DNA of 64,000 bases from Anisakis pegreffii. Taxonomy: Eukaryota; Nematoda; Chromadorea; Rhabditida; Anisakidae. The position numbers and the translations under genes are program-made. The notes under the pieces were generated by a model, which ran no database searches, was not told the DNA's origin, and saw nothing but the letters and a program-made list of their open reading frames with translations. This document shows, piece after piece, positions 12,409-24,700 of the stretch; position 1 is the first letter of the stretch, and each line of letters starts with the position of its first letter. The stretch lies in NCBI GenBank assembly GCA_035041965.1, contig JAPYMA010002991.1, forward strand, positions 62,001-126,000, read 5' to 3'.

Positions 12409-15400
12409 ATTTCATTTGCATCTTCGAATATGCTCAATTGATTACTTGAATGTTTTCATGGAATGAGAATTTCACTCGTTCTAAACTTCATCTGCAACAA
12501 ACGTCTAAACTACCTTGTGCAAGATCAAATATGATACGTAAGGCACAACTTGGATTCAGCTTAAATTCTGATTCTTTTTGATTCTGCCTTTATTTCTGTT
12601 TTGATTGCATCACAAATTGAACTGAATTTCTCATATTCGCTATCGCCTCAATTCGACTCGCTGATTCTTTTCAATGAACTCATTTTTCAATAGATAAGAG
12701 AGAGAGGGGAAGTGTACTAATGAAACGCTGCTCTCTGACGATTACGAATAGATCAAATGAACTTAGTGCATTGCATTTCTTTGCAAAGTACTTTTACAAT
12801 TGAACTCAAACATTCCTTACGATTAGACAAGTGAACTGAAACGTTTCTCTGTGAGCCGTATACTCTGCTGAACTTTTTCCTGAGAAATTTTAACAGATTC
12901 GCTATTTCAGCTCCACTATACAAACAATTTCAAGAAATAAACTTGTGTGAATGCTGCTAAACTTAAAAATGAAATTTCGCTAGATTTTACTGCTCACTTC
13001 ATGCTTAGCTTCGGAGGTCTTTGAGAGAGCAATAAAGAAAGTTGAGCAGGTGTGTAGTAGTTACTAGGTTTGAGAAATTTGTAGTTATTTCTGGAAATTC
13101 ACATATATCCGTCGGATCTAGATCACACCCTGCTCGATTGATCCGAATTATACTTTCGGTGGATTTTTTCAGCGGAACAAGAAATGAATCTTTCTCTTTA
13201 AATCAATCTTTGCATCAGCTTGCATCAATCATTATAAGATTTATTTTTATGCGGATACTTGTGATGTGTTTTTTCGTTCAGTACGAATGGGATATTTTCG
13301 AGCAGTAACTTTCGAGGTATGAATATTTTTTCATGTGTTCCGTCGCATCACAACTATGATTCATTCCAAACTTCTGATGCTATCTTCTTTGTTTACGTTC
13401 AAAAAACACCAAAACGTTGAAAACACCGCATATTTTCTTTGTTGCTGACATTACTGAAAACATTGCGAACAAAATGTTTTCGTCAAAGTAAATAGTATTT
13501 CAAAATCCATGAACTCAAATCTAAATAATGTGATTGTCTTGCTCCGTCTCGAAACCGGTTCAGAAAGCCTCCATCAGACTGTGAATCCGCATTGGTGAGG
13601 CCAGCAAATGTGCAGTTCTTGTTGAATGTAAACGATCAAACCGTTTTGAAATACACCAAAATTTTGACAGCTTTATACGAACAGCAAAGAAATCTTCACA
13701 TCAGCGGTTCGATTCCCGCTCAAGGAGGAAAATTTGCTCGAAACCAACCGGTATACCAGTGCTATTGATGCCATCGAGCTTGAGCCAGGCTACATTTTGG
13801 CTTGTATCAAATTATCAGTTCAAAGAAGTGAAAAATCAATGAATTTATGAAAGTTGCTGAGTTGTCGACTTTAATCACCACACGTTCAGATTGCCTCGAA
13901 TCGACGATTCGCAAAAAAACTGCAGACTGTCAATTCTGAGACGGCAAATCATTGAAAGAGTAGATTTGATGAGAGAGGAACTGTTTTTGCGTTGCTTCGT
14001 TATGCCCTATCATTACTACCATCATTAAACAGACAATGTGGAACACAATCGTGTAATACGATTAAACTGCGTCTGAAGGTGATTTTAAATAATGAGCACG
14101 CATGCACTCCATCATTCAAACTTTGCACTTTCAGTGTTGTGATTTCAATGACTAATGACTAAAATCCGAGACACGTTATTGAATGCATCACAAACAGTGA
14201 TATACTCAAGCACATGATCATTTCATTAGTTTTGTTCACGTCTGCATGATGACTTATTTCATTCTCCAGTTTTTTTCGTTAGTATCGATTGATGTTCGGA
14301 GGAATTAACTGAATTTAACTGAATTTCTTGAGAAAAGCCAATCGATCTGCACAAAAATGAGATTGAATGTATTTTGTGGAGTAAACAATATTTGCAACGA
14401 AACAATTTCATTAGTTCTCCAAATTACAGTCGTTATTCCTTTAGAGGAATTGCTTTCAGATGAATGACATCTCAAATTGCGATGAAATTGCTTCGAGAAA
14501 CTATCACCAGAAATGGTTTATTCAGGATTATTTGACAATATTTCCTTTTTCACTCAACTGGGATACTGTCATCAATCATTGTGAATGATCTACTCATCGG
14601 TCACAATGGCGCTTAAGCGTCTGATAATTGATTAACCTCTTAAATGATTTCTGAATGATTCTAGCCTTCACTTCAACAGGTCCTCTAAAACTCGAAAGCT
14701 CGCCAGGCTTGCTTATCTAACTCTCTGAATTTTTGTACCTGATCAGACCTGTACTGCCTATGATTCGAATGCATCGTGTAATTGCATAATATCAAGTTCA
14801 ATTCAATGTAATATGTATTTTTGCATTCTACTGCTGCGTTGACGATTCAAAAGAATAGCATGTTCTTCTCCTAAGGAAGACTGCAAGTGAAATGATAATG
14901 ATGATTAGGAATCCCCACTTTATTTTAGTACAGTTAACAAAACCGCAAAAAATGCGAACAGATAAGATATATTCTCCGTTTTTGCTCAAATCCTGAATAA
15001 CCCATTTGAATAACTCTTCTTTATTGTACTCAGCTTTTAGCTAATGAACGTTATTCAACGAATACATCGTTCATCAGTCTAAATGTTTTTTGTATCATAC
15101 TTTAGAACACTAAACATTGGAAAGCATTTCTTTCGCTTCAGCCATTTGAACGCAAATATATGAGAAAATGTACAAACGAGACATGTTAGAGCTTTTAATA
15201 TCTTGGTTTTTTTAAACATGTAATCTCTGAGTTTCAATTAAGTCAATTCGAATAGTCTCTTGAGAATATGGTATATCAGAGGTTCAAATTTGAATTCGTA
15301 TTATTTTCCGCGAAATTTTCTCATTCTCATTTTTCATCTGTCCTCAAACTAATTCGTATTGATTTCGAACATTACCAATCTGAATCACTCCTTCTCAGCT

Positions 15401-17420
15401 GTTCGTTCAGTGCAATTTGCTTGTTTGTTTCCAATAAATATCCTGTTTCAATTTACAATTCAGTTGTCAGCGTTGTTCACAAACGATCAAAATTATCCAC
15501 AATTTTACATAAGCTTAATAATTGGTTTCTTGTATCATTTTAAGGTTACAGTAGCATTCATTATCCCATTTCTGGTTTGAGTATTCTTTGATCAACTTCA
15601 TTCATATAAAGGAAAGCCCAGATGAATGCTGTTTCGCCAAAATATGTCTTAGTTTCTTGCCTAGGTACATGTTGTATCTCATATGTAGAAGAATGAACGA
15701 AAGAAATCGACGAACCAAAACGATGAAGGCATAATGAAGCGCTGAATTCATGAAATGCTCACCTATGCGATCTCCTTTTTATTGGTACGCTAAAAATCCA
15801 GCTAAAACGGCACATGATTCGTATGGTTGATTCAGGATCGAGAGACGAAGTATCACATCGGAATTATTGAAGTAGTTAAAGCCGCATGCAGAAAATCAGA
15901 TGATCAATACCATCGGTATCCATCCACTCATCCAGATGAATCAAACACTAACTGAATGACTCATTCAGCCACTGGGTCCTGCAAATTTAACAGCATCTGT
16001 TTTTATGATCTTATACCTGATGCTATCTATAAGCCGTCGAAAAAACGACATTACCATATCCCATTCTTGGAAACCGCAAAAAATTGCCTCATTCATCTGA
16101 GACAATGAAAATTTGCACGCAAGATCCATCCGTATTCATTTATTGCGTCCGCTCAGTTGTTTACACTTGGATGACGAGGCTATTGGAGGACATTGCGATG
16201 TTACGACGAGCGATTACAAGCATTTCGAGCAATCTTATCGTCAAATCGTATCAAGTCCTCACTTATTCATATCCCATTAAACCATTCATATCGCATCAAA
16301 TTGATCCACATATTGTGTTCCCAGATGAATTATATCCCTTTGTCATTCAGTTTATCCCTATCCACTGATTTATTCTTCGTCTTTTGCCGAATGATTTTCC
16401 GATTTTTTTGCGGCTTACTGTCTATGCATTGCCTCAATTTGTGTGCAACTCACTGAAATGTTCAAAAGGCTCCCTTCAATTTTAATTTACTCAATAACCG
16501 CGTCTGCTGCGTAGAGATGCTGACGATCCACGTAGAGCACTTCTGAATCTGCCATTTAAACAATTGAGCTCACTTCAAACTGCTTTCATCAATATCGCAT
16601 TTTCATCATAGTTGAGATTGCGTAGAACAGAATGACAGTTCGATCTTCGCATTATCGCTCGATGACGATTTCTATCGGAATATTGGACACCGATTCTTTT
16701 AGGGGCATTTTTAGCAAACATATTCAGAAATTCAGTTCAATTCGTCTGAATAGTTGAAAATAGTTGAAACTGCATCTGGTTCACAAATTGAATCCTGTAG
16801 TCAACAAGAAACCAAAAATCATTGAAATCATATCTATCTTCATGCCCTTATTCTTAGTTCCCAATTACGATTCGCAAACGTTCACATGCAAAAATTTCAA
16901 ACGAACACAGCAAATGAACGAACGGTTTAATGAATTGCAGTTTCCCGCGAACTCTAAATAAGACGAGGACACTTTTTTGAAACGATGCTAAGGGGATAAT
17001 TAGAAAATGTGCAATGGAAACGAATCAATTGCAGACGACAAAAAGCGCAGCAAATAAATAAGATCTCAAGGTGAGAAACGAAACGGAATGACAAACGAAT
17101 GTCAAAACAGCAAAAAAAAACGCAATAAATTGCTGCTTTTTTTGTTCATTTTCAACTGTTCGAAATCTCTTCGTTCTGTTTTTGTGTCAACAATTTTCAA
17201 TTTTTAATGAAGGCCATAACCTTGTTGTTGTCTTCTTTTTCTTCGTTGATTTTTTTTTGAAATTGGTTGAGCGAGTGCGTATCACCTGTTCGACGCCGCC
17301 ACCAAATCATTATTCCACTACATGTTCATACAATTTGGCTTTGCAAATAATTCCTTGCTTCATCACAGAATTCATTTCTTTCGACAAATTTTCACGTATG
17401 TGAATGGATTGATAGTGAAT
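12409..17420. other. Non-coding stretch, nothing recognised
   Basis: No convincing exon, RNA gene or element. The frames here are short and either lack splice sites or are compositionally simple. Confidence 0.45.
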
Positions 17421-17852
17421 TCAAAATCTCTGAAACAGAAGAACTAACGCGGCAAGATTCTTTGAATGGGTTTCGGTAGCATATCGACTGTAAAGGTTAT
17501 TGCCTTCAGTTGTAACATCAATGACCAATCCTGATAAATCGGTGCTGTTTTAACATACCTTATTGAAATCATTATGCGCAAGAACCTCCGTCCACTTTTC
17601 ATTCTCTGTTATTAGATCATCAAAGATTTCCTCATTTAACACTATAATAAGCTGTTTAGCTGTTACTTCGCATTTGACTGCATTGCATTCGTTAGCGATA
17701 TCAATGTGAATTGAATCATTATCTGGACAGTAATTAAACAACGACATTCCTGTTGAATCCTCTTCAATAGTAATTGCATAATTTTGTCCAAATTCCAACT
17801 GACGGTAATAAGAGATTACCAGGAAGGAGTGGAAGCTAATAGCTAGAAATTA
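17421..17852 (-). CDS. Coding exon of unknown protein with in-frame TAA
   Basis: On the minus strand a frame runs from about 17852 to 17553 (…YRQLEFGQNYAITIEEDSTG…). It has balanced composition and a Cys-containing middle (NYCPDND, NECNAVKCEV), unlike neighbouring frames. Two acceptors are possible: aatttctag just upstream of 17852, or ccgtcag with the exon starting at 17798. A strong donor AAG|gtatgt ends an 80-codon exon at 17559. Beyond that donor the same frame meets TAA at 17550-17552, then stays open for more than 40 protein-like codons to TGA at 17421-17423 (including NST, a possible glycosylation sequon). Either the donor is used and the downstream frame is chance, or this is a disabled or read-through gene. 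A very loose similarity to a galectin-type beta-sandwich came to mind but cannot be supported. Confidence 0.5.
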
Positions 17853-17859
17853 TACAGTC

Positions 17860-18934
17860 GATCGTGATTCTACGACGTTGTTCTCAATTACTCTACGCAT
17901 TCAATGGGATCTCTACATTCGTTTAGTTTATAGAGACAACAATTTTTTGCTTCTTCATTCGATTGAAACAGAAGAATTTCTTATTCAATGCGAATGAGAC
18001 TATCGCTGATCTAGAATGCAAAAACAAAATGCTACAAAGAGGTAGACATGAATGGCGCAAAATACTGTAATAGATTTTAACGATATGGTCGTGTTTGTCT
18101 GGAATATGATTCGAAAATATAGCGTTCGCAAGATGTCTACGATTCATTCAAGCATATTTCTGCTGTAATGAACAGATATACTATCCATCAGATTATCATG
18201 CAAAGTTTAGATAAGTTTAAACTGTAACAGTGCTGAATGTAACTAGTCGACATTGAGGCTCCTTTGCACATGATCTGTTTGCAAGATTCAGCACTCAGTT
18301 CGATCTTGCGGCATTCGATTCGAATGAATCATTCATCAAAAAGCATTGAGCATATGGTATCGAAACGTTAATGCTAAGCAAATTATGCACAGAACGTACA
18401 TTCTTTTGTACAAAAGAAGGCATGTGATTTATGTGGTTTCTCATTTATCTTCATCGCAAAAAAAAGTGTATGCAACGAACTGTACCTGTGTCTGTTACTA
18501 AAGTGTAATTATTATGCTCGTAACCATCCATTATTATGCGCTTCTATTCTGAATATCTTTAAGTGCCTTCATGCGCCAATTCTGCCTATGCCCTAGTTTC
18601 ATTCCCAACTGTATTATTCAGTTATCTGGCAGAGGAATGTGCCGTACTTCAAAAAAAAAGATCTATATTCAGGGCGTCCATAGATAGACTGAGCCACAAA
18701 GAATGTTTTTTTCCTTGGACTGCGAACAAAAAAAGGTTTGCGGCTTGGCGATGAATGCATCTGATAGTAGATGAATGTGGTTTGGGTTGTTGTTGTTGAA
18801 TATGTAAGAGATTGAATGATATTCATGTTACAATATGATCAACGCAATTATGCTCGAACGATTTTAGTGTTCCTTTTTACAGGTTCATGATTAGAACAAC
18901 TTGCTATTTTGCACGTTTCATTTAATTGTAAATA
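17860..18934. other. Non-coding stretch, nothing recognised
   Basis: Short AT-rich frames only. Upstream exons of the minus-strand candidate at 17421-17852 would be expected here or beyond, but none with both splice sites was found. Confidence 0.4.
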
Positions 18935-18997
18935 CCTCCAGCAAAACTAATACAGAATTTTTGCGGGAGGGATTCCTCCAGTAAAACTTATACAGAA
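18935..18997 (+). repeat. Short tandem duplication with internal stem
   Basis: Two copies of a 23-base unit (cctccagcaaaactaatac… and cctccagtaaaacttatac…) start at 18935 and 18975, 40 bases apart and about 87 percent alike. Between them, 'ttttgcgggagg' can pair with the start of the first copy, giving a small stem-loop. It lies just before the mariner-like segment at 19017. Confidence 0.5.
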
Positions 18998-19016
18998 CGA
19001 CTGAAGTTTTGGTAGA

Positions 19017-19335
19017 GGTCAGTTAAAATTTTGACAAACTTGAGGCTATTGCTTCTAATAGATGAAGTCAAATTCTCACGCCATTGGAAGAGCATGAACG
19101 TATCATGCAAGGAAGGTTTCATTGGAAAGTAGTCAAACCAATTGATCATTCAGATTTCTGGAGGAAAATTGTCACATTCTCGTACGAAACTGTTCATCAA
19201 ACGAAGAAGAAGAGTACGTCTGGGATCTTAACGAAAATTTAGAGGAATTCATATGAAATTGCATAATCAACGAACTACTCTTCAGTTCTCCCTCAAAATA
19301 CAACGTGATTCAGCAAGTCAAAATTTTTGCCAACC
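19017..19335. mobile_element. Mariner-like short inverted-repeat segment
   Basis: The ends at 19017-19035 and 19317-19335 are inverted repeats matching at 15 of 19 positions. Read inward from the right, the end is GGTTGGCAAAAATTTTGAC, which resembles the start of mariner terminal repeats (consensus-like GGTTGGCAAAAAA). The interior has no transposase that I recognise. A plus-strand frame of about 49 codons (19069-19236) is open but matches no known domain. The size of ~320 bases suggests a non-autonomous derivative or a chance pair. Confidence 0.35.
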
Positions 19336-19339
19336 CAAT

Positions 19340-20582
19340 AAAACAGAAGTCAAACAAAGACTCTACCATACTACAAATAATCGTCGCAAAATTTCGCAGT
19401 AAACCTGCCGCAATAATGATACTGCATGCACCTGTCCTGTGATCAGCACAAACAATGTCATAAATGCCATTAAAATTGGCTGTGCAGGCCACAATTACGG
19501 ATGAAAATATCGGATGTATACGCAGACGAATGCGAATGGATAGTTTACAGGAAGATGGATAAGGAAACTGAAATGAAATGAATTATAATTTTCTAGAGCG
19601 TCTACGGAGTGTGTGTGTACTCTAGTGTGGATGGATTAATGCGGCGATAATATTGGGCCTTAGTATTGCGATTGGATAGGATGTTTGGATAATATGATTG
19701 TGCGCCATTGTTCCAAGTCACTTGCTCATAAAAATCACAACTAATCACTTCGGGCTTATTTATCTGCACCGCATCAACAATTCGTTTCCTCCATTCTCTT
19801 TTTCGAATATTTCATTTTATTTTGCTCCAAAATCCAATTTCAAAAAAAAATTTTTCGTCATCTTCAGTGTTTTTTTATTTGTCAATCACGGCCGCTTCGT
19901 TCCATAATGATTCGCTTCATTCATCTATAAATCTCCCGTCGTTCGAGTCATCCGATCGCTATTCAGTGCAGCTTTAGACAGTCGGCCGCTTGTTTGATAT
20001 GTGTGCGTTGAAGATTCAAATTACTTGCAGTGTCATTCGGATTCAGTTTATTCGGTTTATTCGTTTATTCGTTCATCTAACCAAGCAATTTCTTTGTCTT
20101 TAGCTGAGTGCTATTCGCTTTTGATCGTTCTTCTTCGAAAATTATTGCTAGCTGATTTATTCAGTTCGTTGGATTCCTTTTTTTCGGATAATTGTCTATT
20201 GGATTTCATCAGATTGAATGCAGACAAAAAAACGCACAACAACGACCTGAGTGAGAGCAATCACCGTAATAATACCACCTCTGCAAACGCTTTCTTGACG
20301 ATTTTCGGTATTTGCAAATTCATGATTCATTTCCTCGATACAATAAGAATAAGTTGTCTTTGCTATTATATCACCAGAATCGCAGTTCATAGTTGACCTG
20401 TATATCACAGATTAAATAGGTGTTATCAACCAGAGATGGGTACACTGCGTCGAACACTTTATTAGAAGATAAAAATGCTATAACTGATAGGTTGTTCGTT
20501 ATGGATCAAGGCTTAGACCAACACTTACTAGAGGAGGGTAGGGGATGGGGGATTTATGAGTGACGGAAGAGGACCGAAGAGG
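19340..20582. other. Non-coding stretch; promoter-like patch near 19926
   Basis: No gene recognised. The 131-codon frame at 20001-20396 is T- and S-rich without splice sites and is not called. A TATAA at 19926-19930, followed about 35 bases later by an initiator-like TCAGT at 19963-19967 in a CpG-containing patch, is the only regulatory-looking sequence. Confidence 0.35.
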
Positions 20583-20800
20583 TCAGCAAATCACTGTTGA
20601 TGGATTTTTCTCATTCCTTGCAAAAATATTCAGTGATAAATTCCGAATGCTCGCTGGATCGTGAGGAAGTGATTTCTTTAATAGAACCGACGAAGTCTTA
20701 ACAGGAAACTTCATTTTTTGGAACGATTTCTTGACTTTCCTTTCACCTGTCGTAATGATACGATAGACTGGTGGCGTAATACAGACGATGATCAAATAGA
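20583..20800 (-). CDS. Possible C-terminal exon of a membrane protein
   Basis: The exon begins after a possible acceptor (aatgaag) and ends at TGA 20583-20585, giving 71 residues. It starts hydrophobic (YLIIVCITPPVYRII) and continues into a basic tail (GERKVKKSFQKMK) and a Ser/Asn-rich end. This resembles the last membrane segment and cytoplasmic tail of a multi-pass receptor, but the hydrophobic run is short and no preceding helix is visible. Its start phase (two bases) does not match the phase-0 end of the candidate exon at 20920-21006. Either an exon is missing or the two belong to different models. Function unknown. Confidence 0.35.
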
Positions 20801-20919
20801 CTTCATTAAATCAACTGAATTCAGCACAAAATTATCTTTATATTGCAATCAGCATCTTAAAAATATTAAGTTAATCAAGTATTAATGCGATAATGATTCC
20901 AGATTATACGAACATTCAC

Positions 20920-21006
20920 CTCATACAGTTTTTGACTTTTGCTTTCTGCAGCGAAATTTATTAGAGTTCCATGCGTCGTCTGCTTCACATTAATTTCGGA
21001 TGCATT
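20920..21006 (-). CDS. Possible internal exon, unknown ectodomain
   Basis: Twenty-nine codons lie between acceptor gtttcatag and donor GAG|gtgaat (NASEINVKQTTHGTLINF…QKLYE). The NAS sequon and alternating polar/hydrophobic pattern suit an extracellular beta-rich region. Its phase 0 start agrees with the phase 0 end of the candidate exon at 21239-21275. No family recognised. Confidence 0.35.
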
Positions 21007-21238
21007 CTATGAAACGTTTCGATTCAATCGTTTGCCGTTTTTTAACTCATTCCGTTTTTTGTGCCATAAATTATAGACCCGTAGATTTACAGTTACCATA
21101 TTCTTAAGGGCGGAGCTCGCTGGTTTAGAGCTGATTGTAGATGTACGATGTAAGAGTATTTATAGAGCGTATTCGGGCATTTAAAAAAAAACCTCACCAT
21201 AACACCTCAGTCTGAAATTTATTCACCTTCAAGCTTAC

Positions 21239-21275
21239 CGTTACATATCCTATGGGCTGAACAAGTAAGTCAAAT
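21239..21275 (-). CDS. Possible small exon, same minus-strand gene
   Basis: Twelve codons (FDLLVQPIGYVT) lie between acceptor ctacatcag and a strong donor ACG|gtaagc. It joins in phase to the candidate exon at 20920-21006. It is too short to be independent evidence, and upstream exons would have to lie close to, or overlap, the start of the plus-strand ZP gene at 21704. Confidence 0.3.
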
Positions 21276-21703
21276 CTGATGTAGCAGCGCCCTGATTTCG
21301 ATTCAAACGCCTTGGAGTTTGCTGGGTTTTTGATTTCAGATTTTGATTCGCATTCTTATACGATTACAAGTCAGAAGGCTTAGGCTTACTGTTACTTGTG
21401 TACGAATTATTTTTCTTAATCAAGTGCAAAATATTTTGTGATTTCTAAGTTTTGATCATCGAAAAGACACTAGAAGTTATTTGTTTTCCTCTGAACGTTC
21501 TAGTGGTTTTTGTTGAGTTTAATCGATGGAATTGATAACTTGTGCAGAGAACTCGTGAAGAATCCGCCAACGCTAACAACTCTTCCATTAGAACTTGATG
21601 ATTTACGAGAGCTTGCGAGTATTTGCAGAAGTTATGAAATTTTCGACGAGTATTTTAATGAATTTTCAGTTTCACACTAAAACGGGTTTGTAAATTGGCT
21701 CTC

Positions 21704-24700
21704 ATGTTAAGTGATGTTCTCTCATTATTGGTCTTCACAATCTTTGCCGAGGCATGGAGCGCTATTATTGGTGAGTTTATGTTCAAATTTTTTTCTAGCA
21801 TGACATCGAACGATTGATTTGATCAGATAAATGTGCAATATTCATTTTATATCATCGTTCAGCTGAAACTAGAGACGCTAGCCAGACCGCATTTGATAAT
21901 GCTCTCAATGTTAAGCATTCCATAACGTAAATTTTCAGCACAGGTTAAGTGCTTTCCATTATTTGTTCACTGATCAGTGGATTGCAAAACAGGATCTGTA
22001 ATCTTTAATAGGGTGATAAAATCATTGAAATTGTGTTAAGCTCAAAAATGGCTGATTGAGCTTAGCACAATTTCAATGATTTTATCACCCTATCAAAAGG
22101 CTTAACACAACTCTACGTATGAGATCAGACAAGTTTATGTCTGCTTCTAACAAAGTATGTATCGGAATAACATGAAGAATTTCTAGTCCAGGGAAGGTCA
22201 CTGAAAGAATTCTATTGTTATGTGGGAGAAACCTTCCGGATCAAAACTGGCTAATTGCTCAAAGTGAAAGTATCATTGTATCACTGTCAAGATCTAATGT
22301 TCACAAACTTGGCTGCACACAATAACTTTAGTGCTATCTGTATCGCGCACAAAACACAATGCTCACCGAACATGCTAAGACGAATAGTTTTTTGAAGTCG
22401 ACTAGTTGTTTATAGAGGTTTGTGAGGAATGAAACATTCAGATGAACATTTTGTCTGAACTGATTTACACATTTTAATGAAATTCTCCCATTTGATGAAA
22501 TTACTCAGTCATTTGGCTATTGTTGAATGAAGTATGGATCACTGAGGTCATTATTCAACGGAACCCACAAATTCGGACAAACAGGTTATTACTATAGTTG
22601 AAAAGTCAACTGGATAAGAAAATATCATGCTTGATATCAGACAACACCTCAGTAAAGCAGTGTTTTCATCGTATCATCACCAGAACTCATCACAATTTCA
22701 GTGTTCCATTGATTCTGCAGTAATGATGCATGCATGAGACTCAAATCTCATTTCCCTAGCCAAACAGCAAGAGTTATTTGAATACCTCATTAGTCAGTCA
22801 TCCACCAACGCTAGAATATGAGTTCACATAATGAATTAATGCGAAGGAAAATATCACATTCAGTTATTCAAATATGAACACTTGGCTGCTCAATATTTTC
22901 TCAGCGTATTAAAATCTTACCAAATACAGACAGACGGACACTTAAGCAACTAACTATATCAGACAAATGAAATGTTTTTTTTGTGCTCTATATGAAAGTG
23001 CATCTGGTGTACTGCATTCTTTAAGGCAATAAATAGATGATATATTTGCAAGAACTCGATTGAATGGAAGTATCTTTTTCTTCTTTGCTAGACAAAAGCA
23101 GCAGCACATCGCTAGTAGCATTTGAGTGAACAACGTGGGTTTATTAATGGATGGTGCATATATTAATGCGTTTTGTAACATACGTTTTAATGTGTTTTAA
23201 TGAATGCACAATGAACGGAAGGAACTATGCTAATCACGCTTTGTGGTTACACATTCATAAGATTGCATTTGAGGTTGGGTTCGTTTTAGTCATACGGTTG
23301 GAATTTATGTGCGCGTTTGACTTTGATTGCGTTTCAATTTCTCCTCGATACTCAGCGTCAACATAGCTTTTGATATTGAACATGTTTTTCATACCAACAA
23401 CTTTCATGGAAATACAGATTGCATTTACATAAGCGATATGGGATTTAAGTGATTCTTCAGAGTTAATAAAGTGAGACAAAGACATTTTTCGCTGTCGGAC
23501 CTTTATCTGTCATCAATGGATGGCTTTCTGAAGCCGGCTGTCCTCTAAACGGGCAATTCTATCAGAAGTGAAAACTGAATTTGACGTATCCTTGCGACAG
23601 TTTTACAATGTTGTTGATAAAATCAATCGCGGGACATTTCGACCGTGATATTGGTATTTCAGTTGATAGTGGCAAGCTGTTGATAGTGATCCCTACAATC
23701 CATAGAATACCCAATGGAATTCTTAATCAAGTATCATTCAAATTCACTTTCAGATGGAACAGTGCAGTTGAGTTGTCAGCGAAAGCATTTCGAGCTGCTG
23801 TACGAGCCCTATCAAACGATAGGCTTAGATTTTGTACGCATCTCTCGTGCTTACCTTCAGTCCTCACATCATTCATCGCGATCACTACCAACTGATCATA
23901 GTAATCATAACAACAACGGTAATGGTGACAGTAATAATGGTAACAATGATAATAGAAACACAAATCAAAACAATAATCGACAAATATGCCGAAGTGAATT
24001 CCGACGACAGTCAATGACACAGTTGGTACTTAAAGCCAACTATCAGCGATGTAGTGGAATTGTATCATTGGATTTAGAGGATGGAACGCTCCATACCATT
24101 ACGGTTTGTCGTTACTGGATATTTCGATAACTGATTGTCAATTTAATGGATGTTTTCATGATCATGATCGTTTCAAAAAGTCTTGCATAAATTTGAAATT
24201 TTAGAATATTGATACTGTGATACATAATAAATGATTACTTGATCTATCGATTAGATCAACAAATAATCGTTTCTGCTCAATCATGTCACTGATTTGGTCT
24301 GAATCCTTATCCACGCCTGATATTTTATCCAAACAGATAATTATTTGCAGTTTCATATTATTTGCACGCATCTCCTGTTTTCCGTATCGTTTTCTGTTGT
24401 TCAGAGTATCAATCATTGAAACATGTGAACATTCTCAAAAAGAAATTCTTGTTGCTAAAAGACTGTTATGCCAAAAAATCATCAGTTACTAATCACCGAA
24501 TGCGGTCATTTCAGATCGACTACTATACGTCAGCAAATCATGTGAATCGCTCTTTTACAATCACGTGTTTCGTGCCTAATAAGGAACTCGACTTGGTAAG
24601 ATTTGCAGGATACTGGAGCTTTTCATGATCCGTTGCGCTCGTTCCATCCTTCGGCTGCATAACTAACCGCAAATTCTAAAACTGATCTCTTGATGCAACA

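Noticed and set aside
13706..13716. tRNA B-box-like GGTTCGATTCC
   Set aside because: No matching A box at the right distance and no acceptor or anticodon stem could be folded around it.
20001..20396. 131-codon plus-strand frame
   Set aside because: T/S/L-rich, no splice support, no recognisable domain; the TATA-like sequence upstream is not enough.
23255..23485. ATG-started 76-codon minus-strand frame
   Set aside because: Overlaps competing plus-strand frames, lacks splice partners and is unrecognised; not enough to call.
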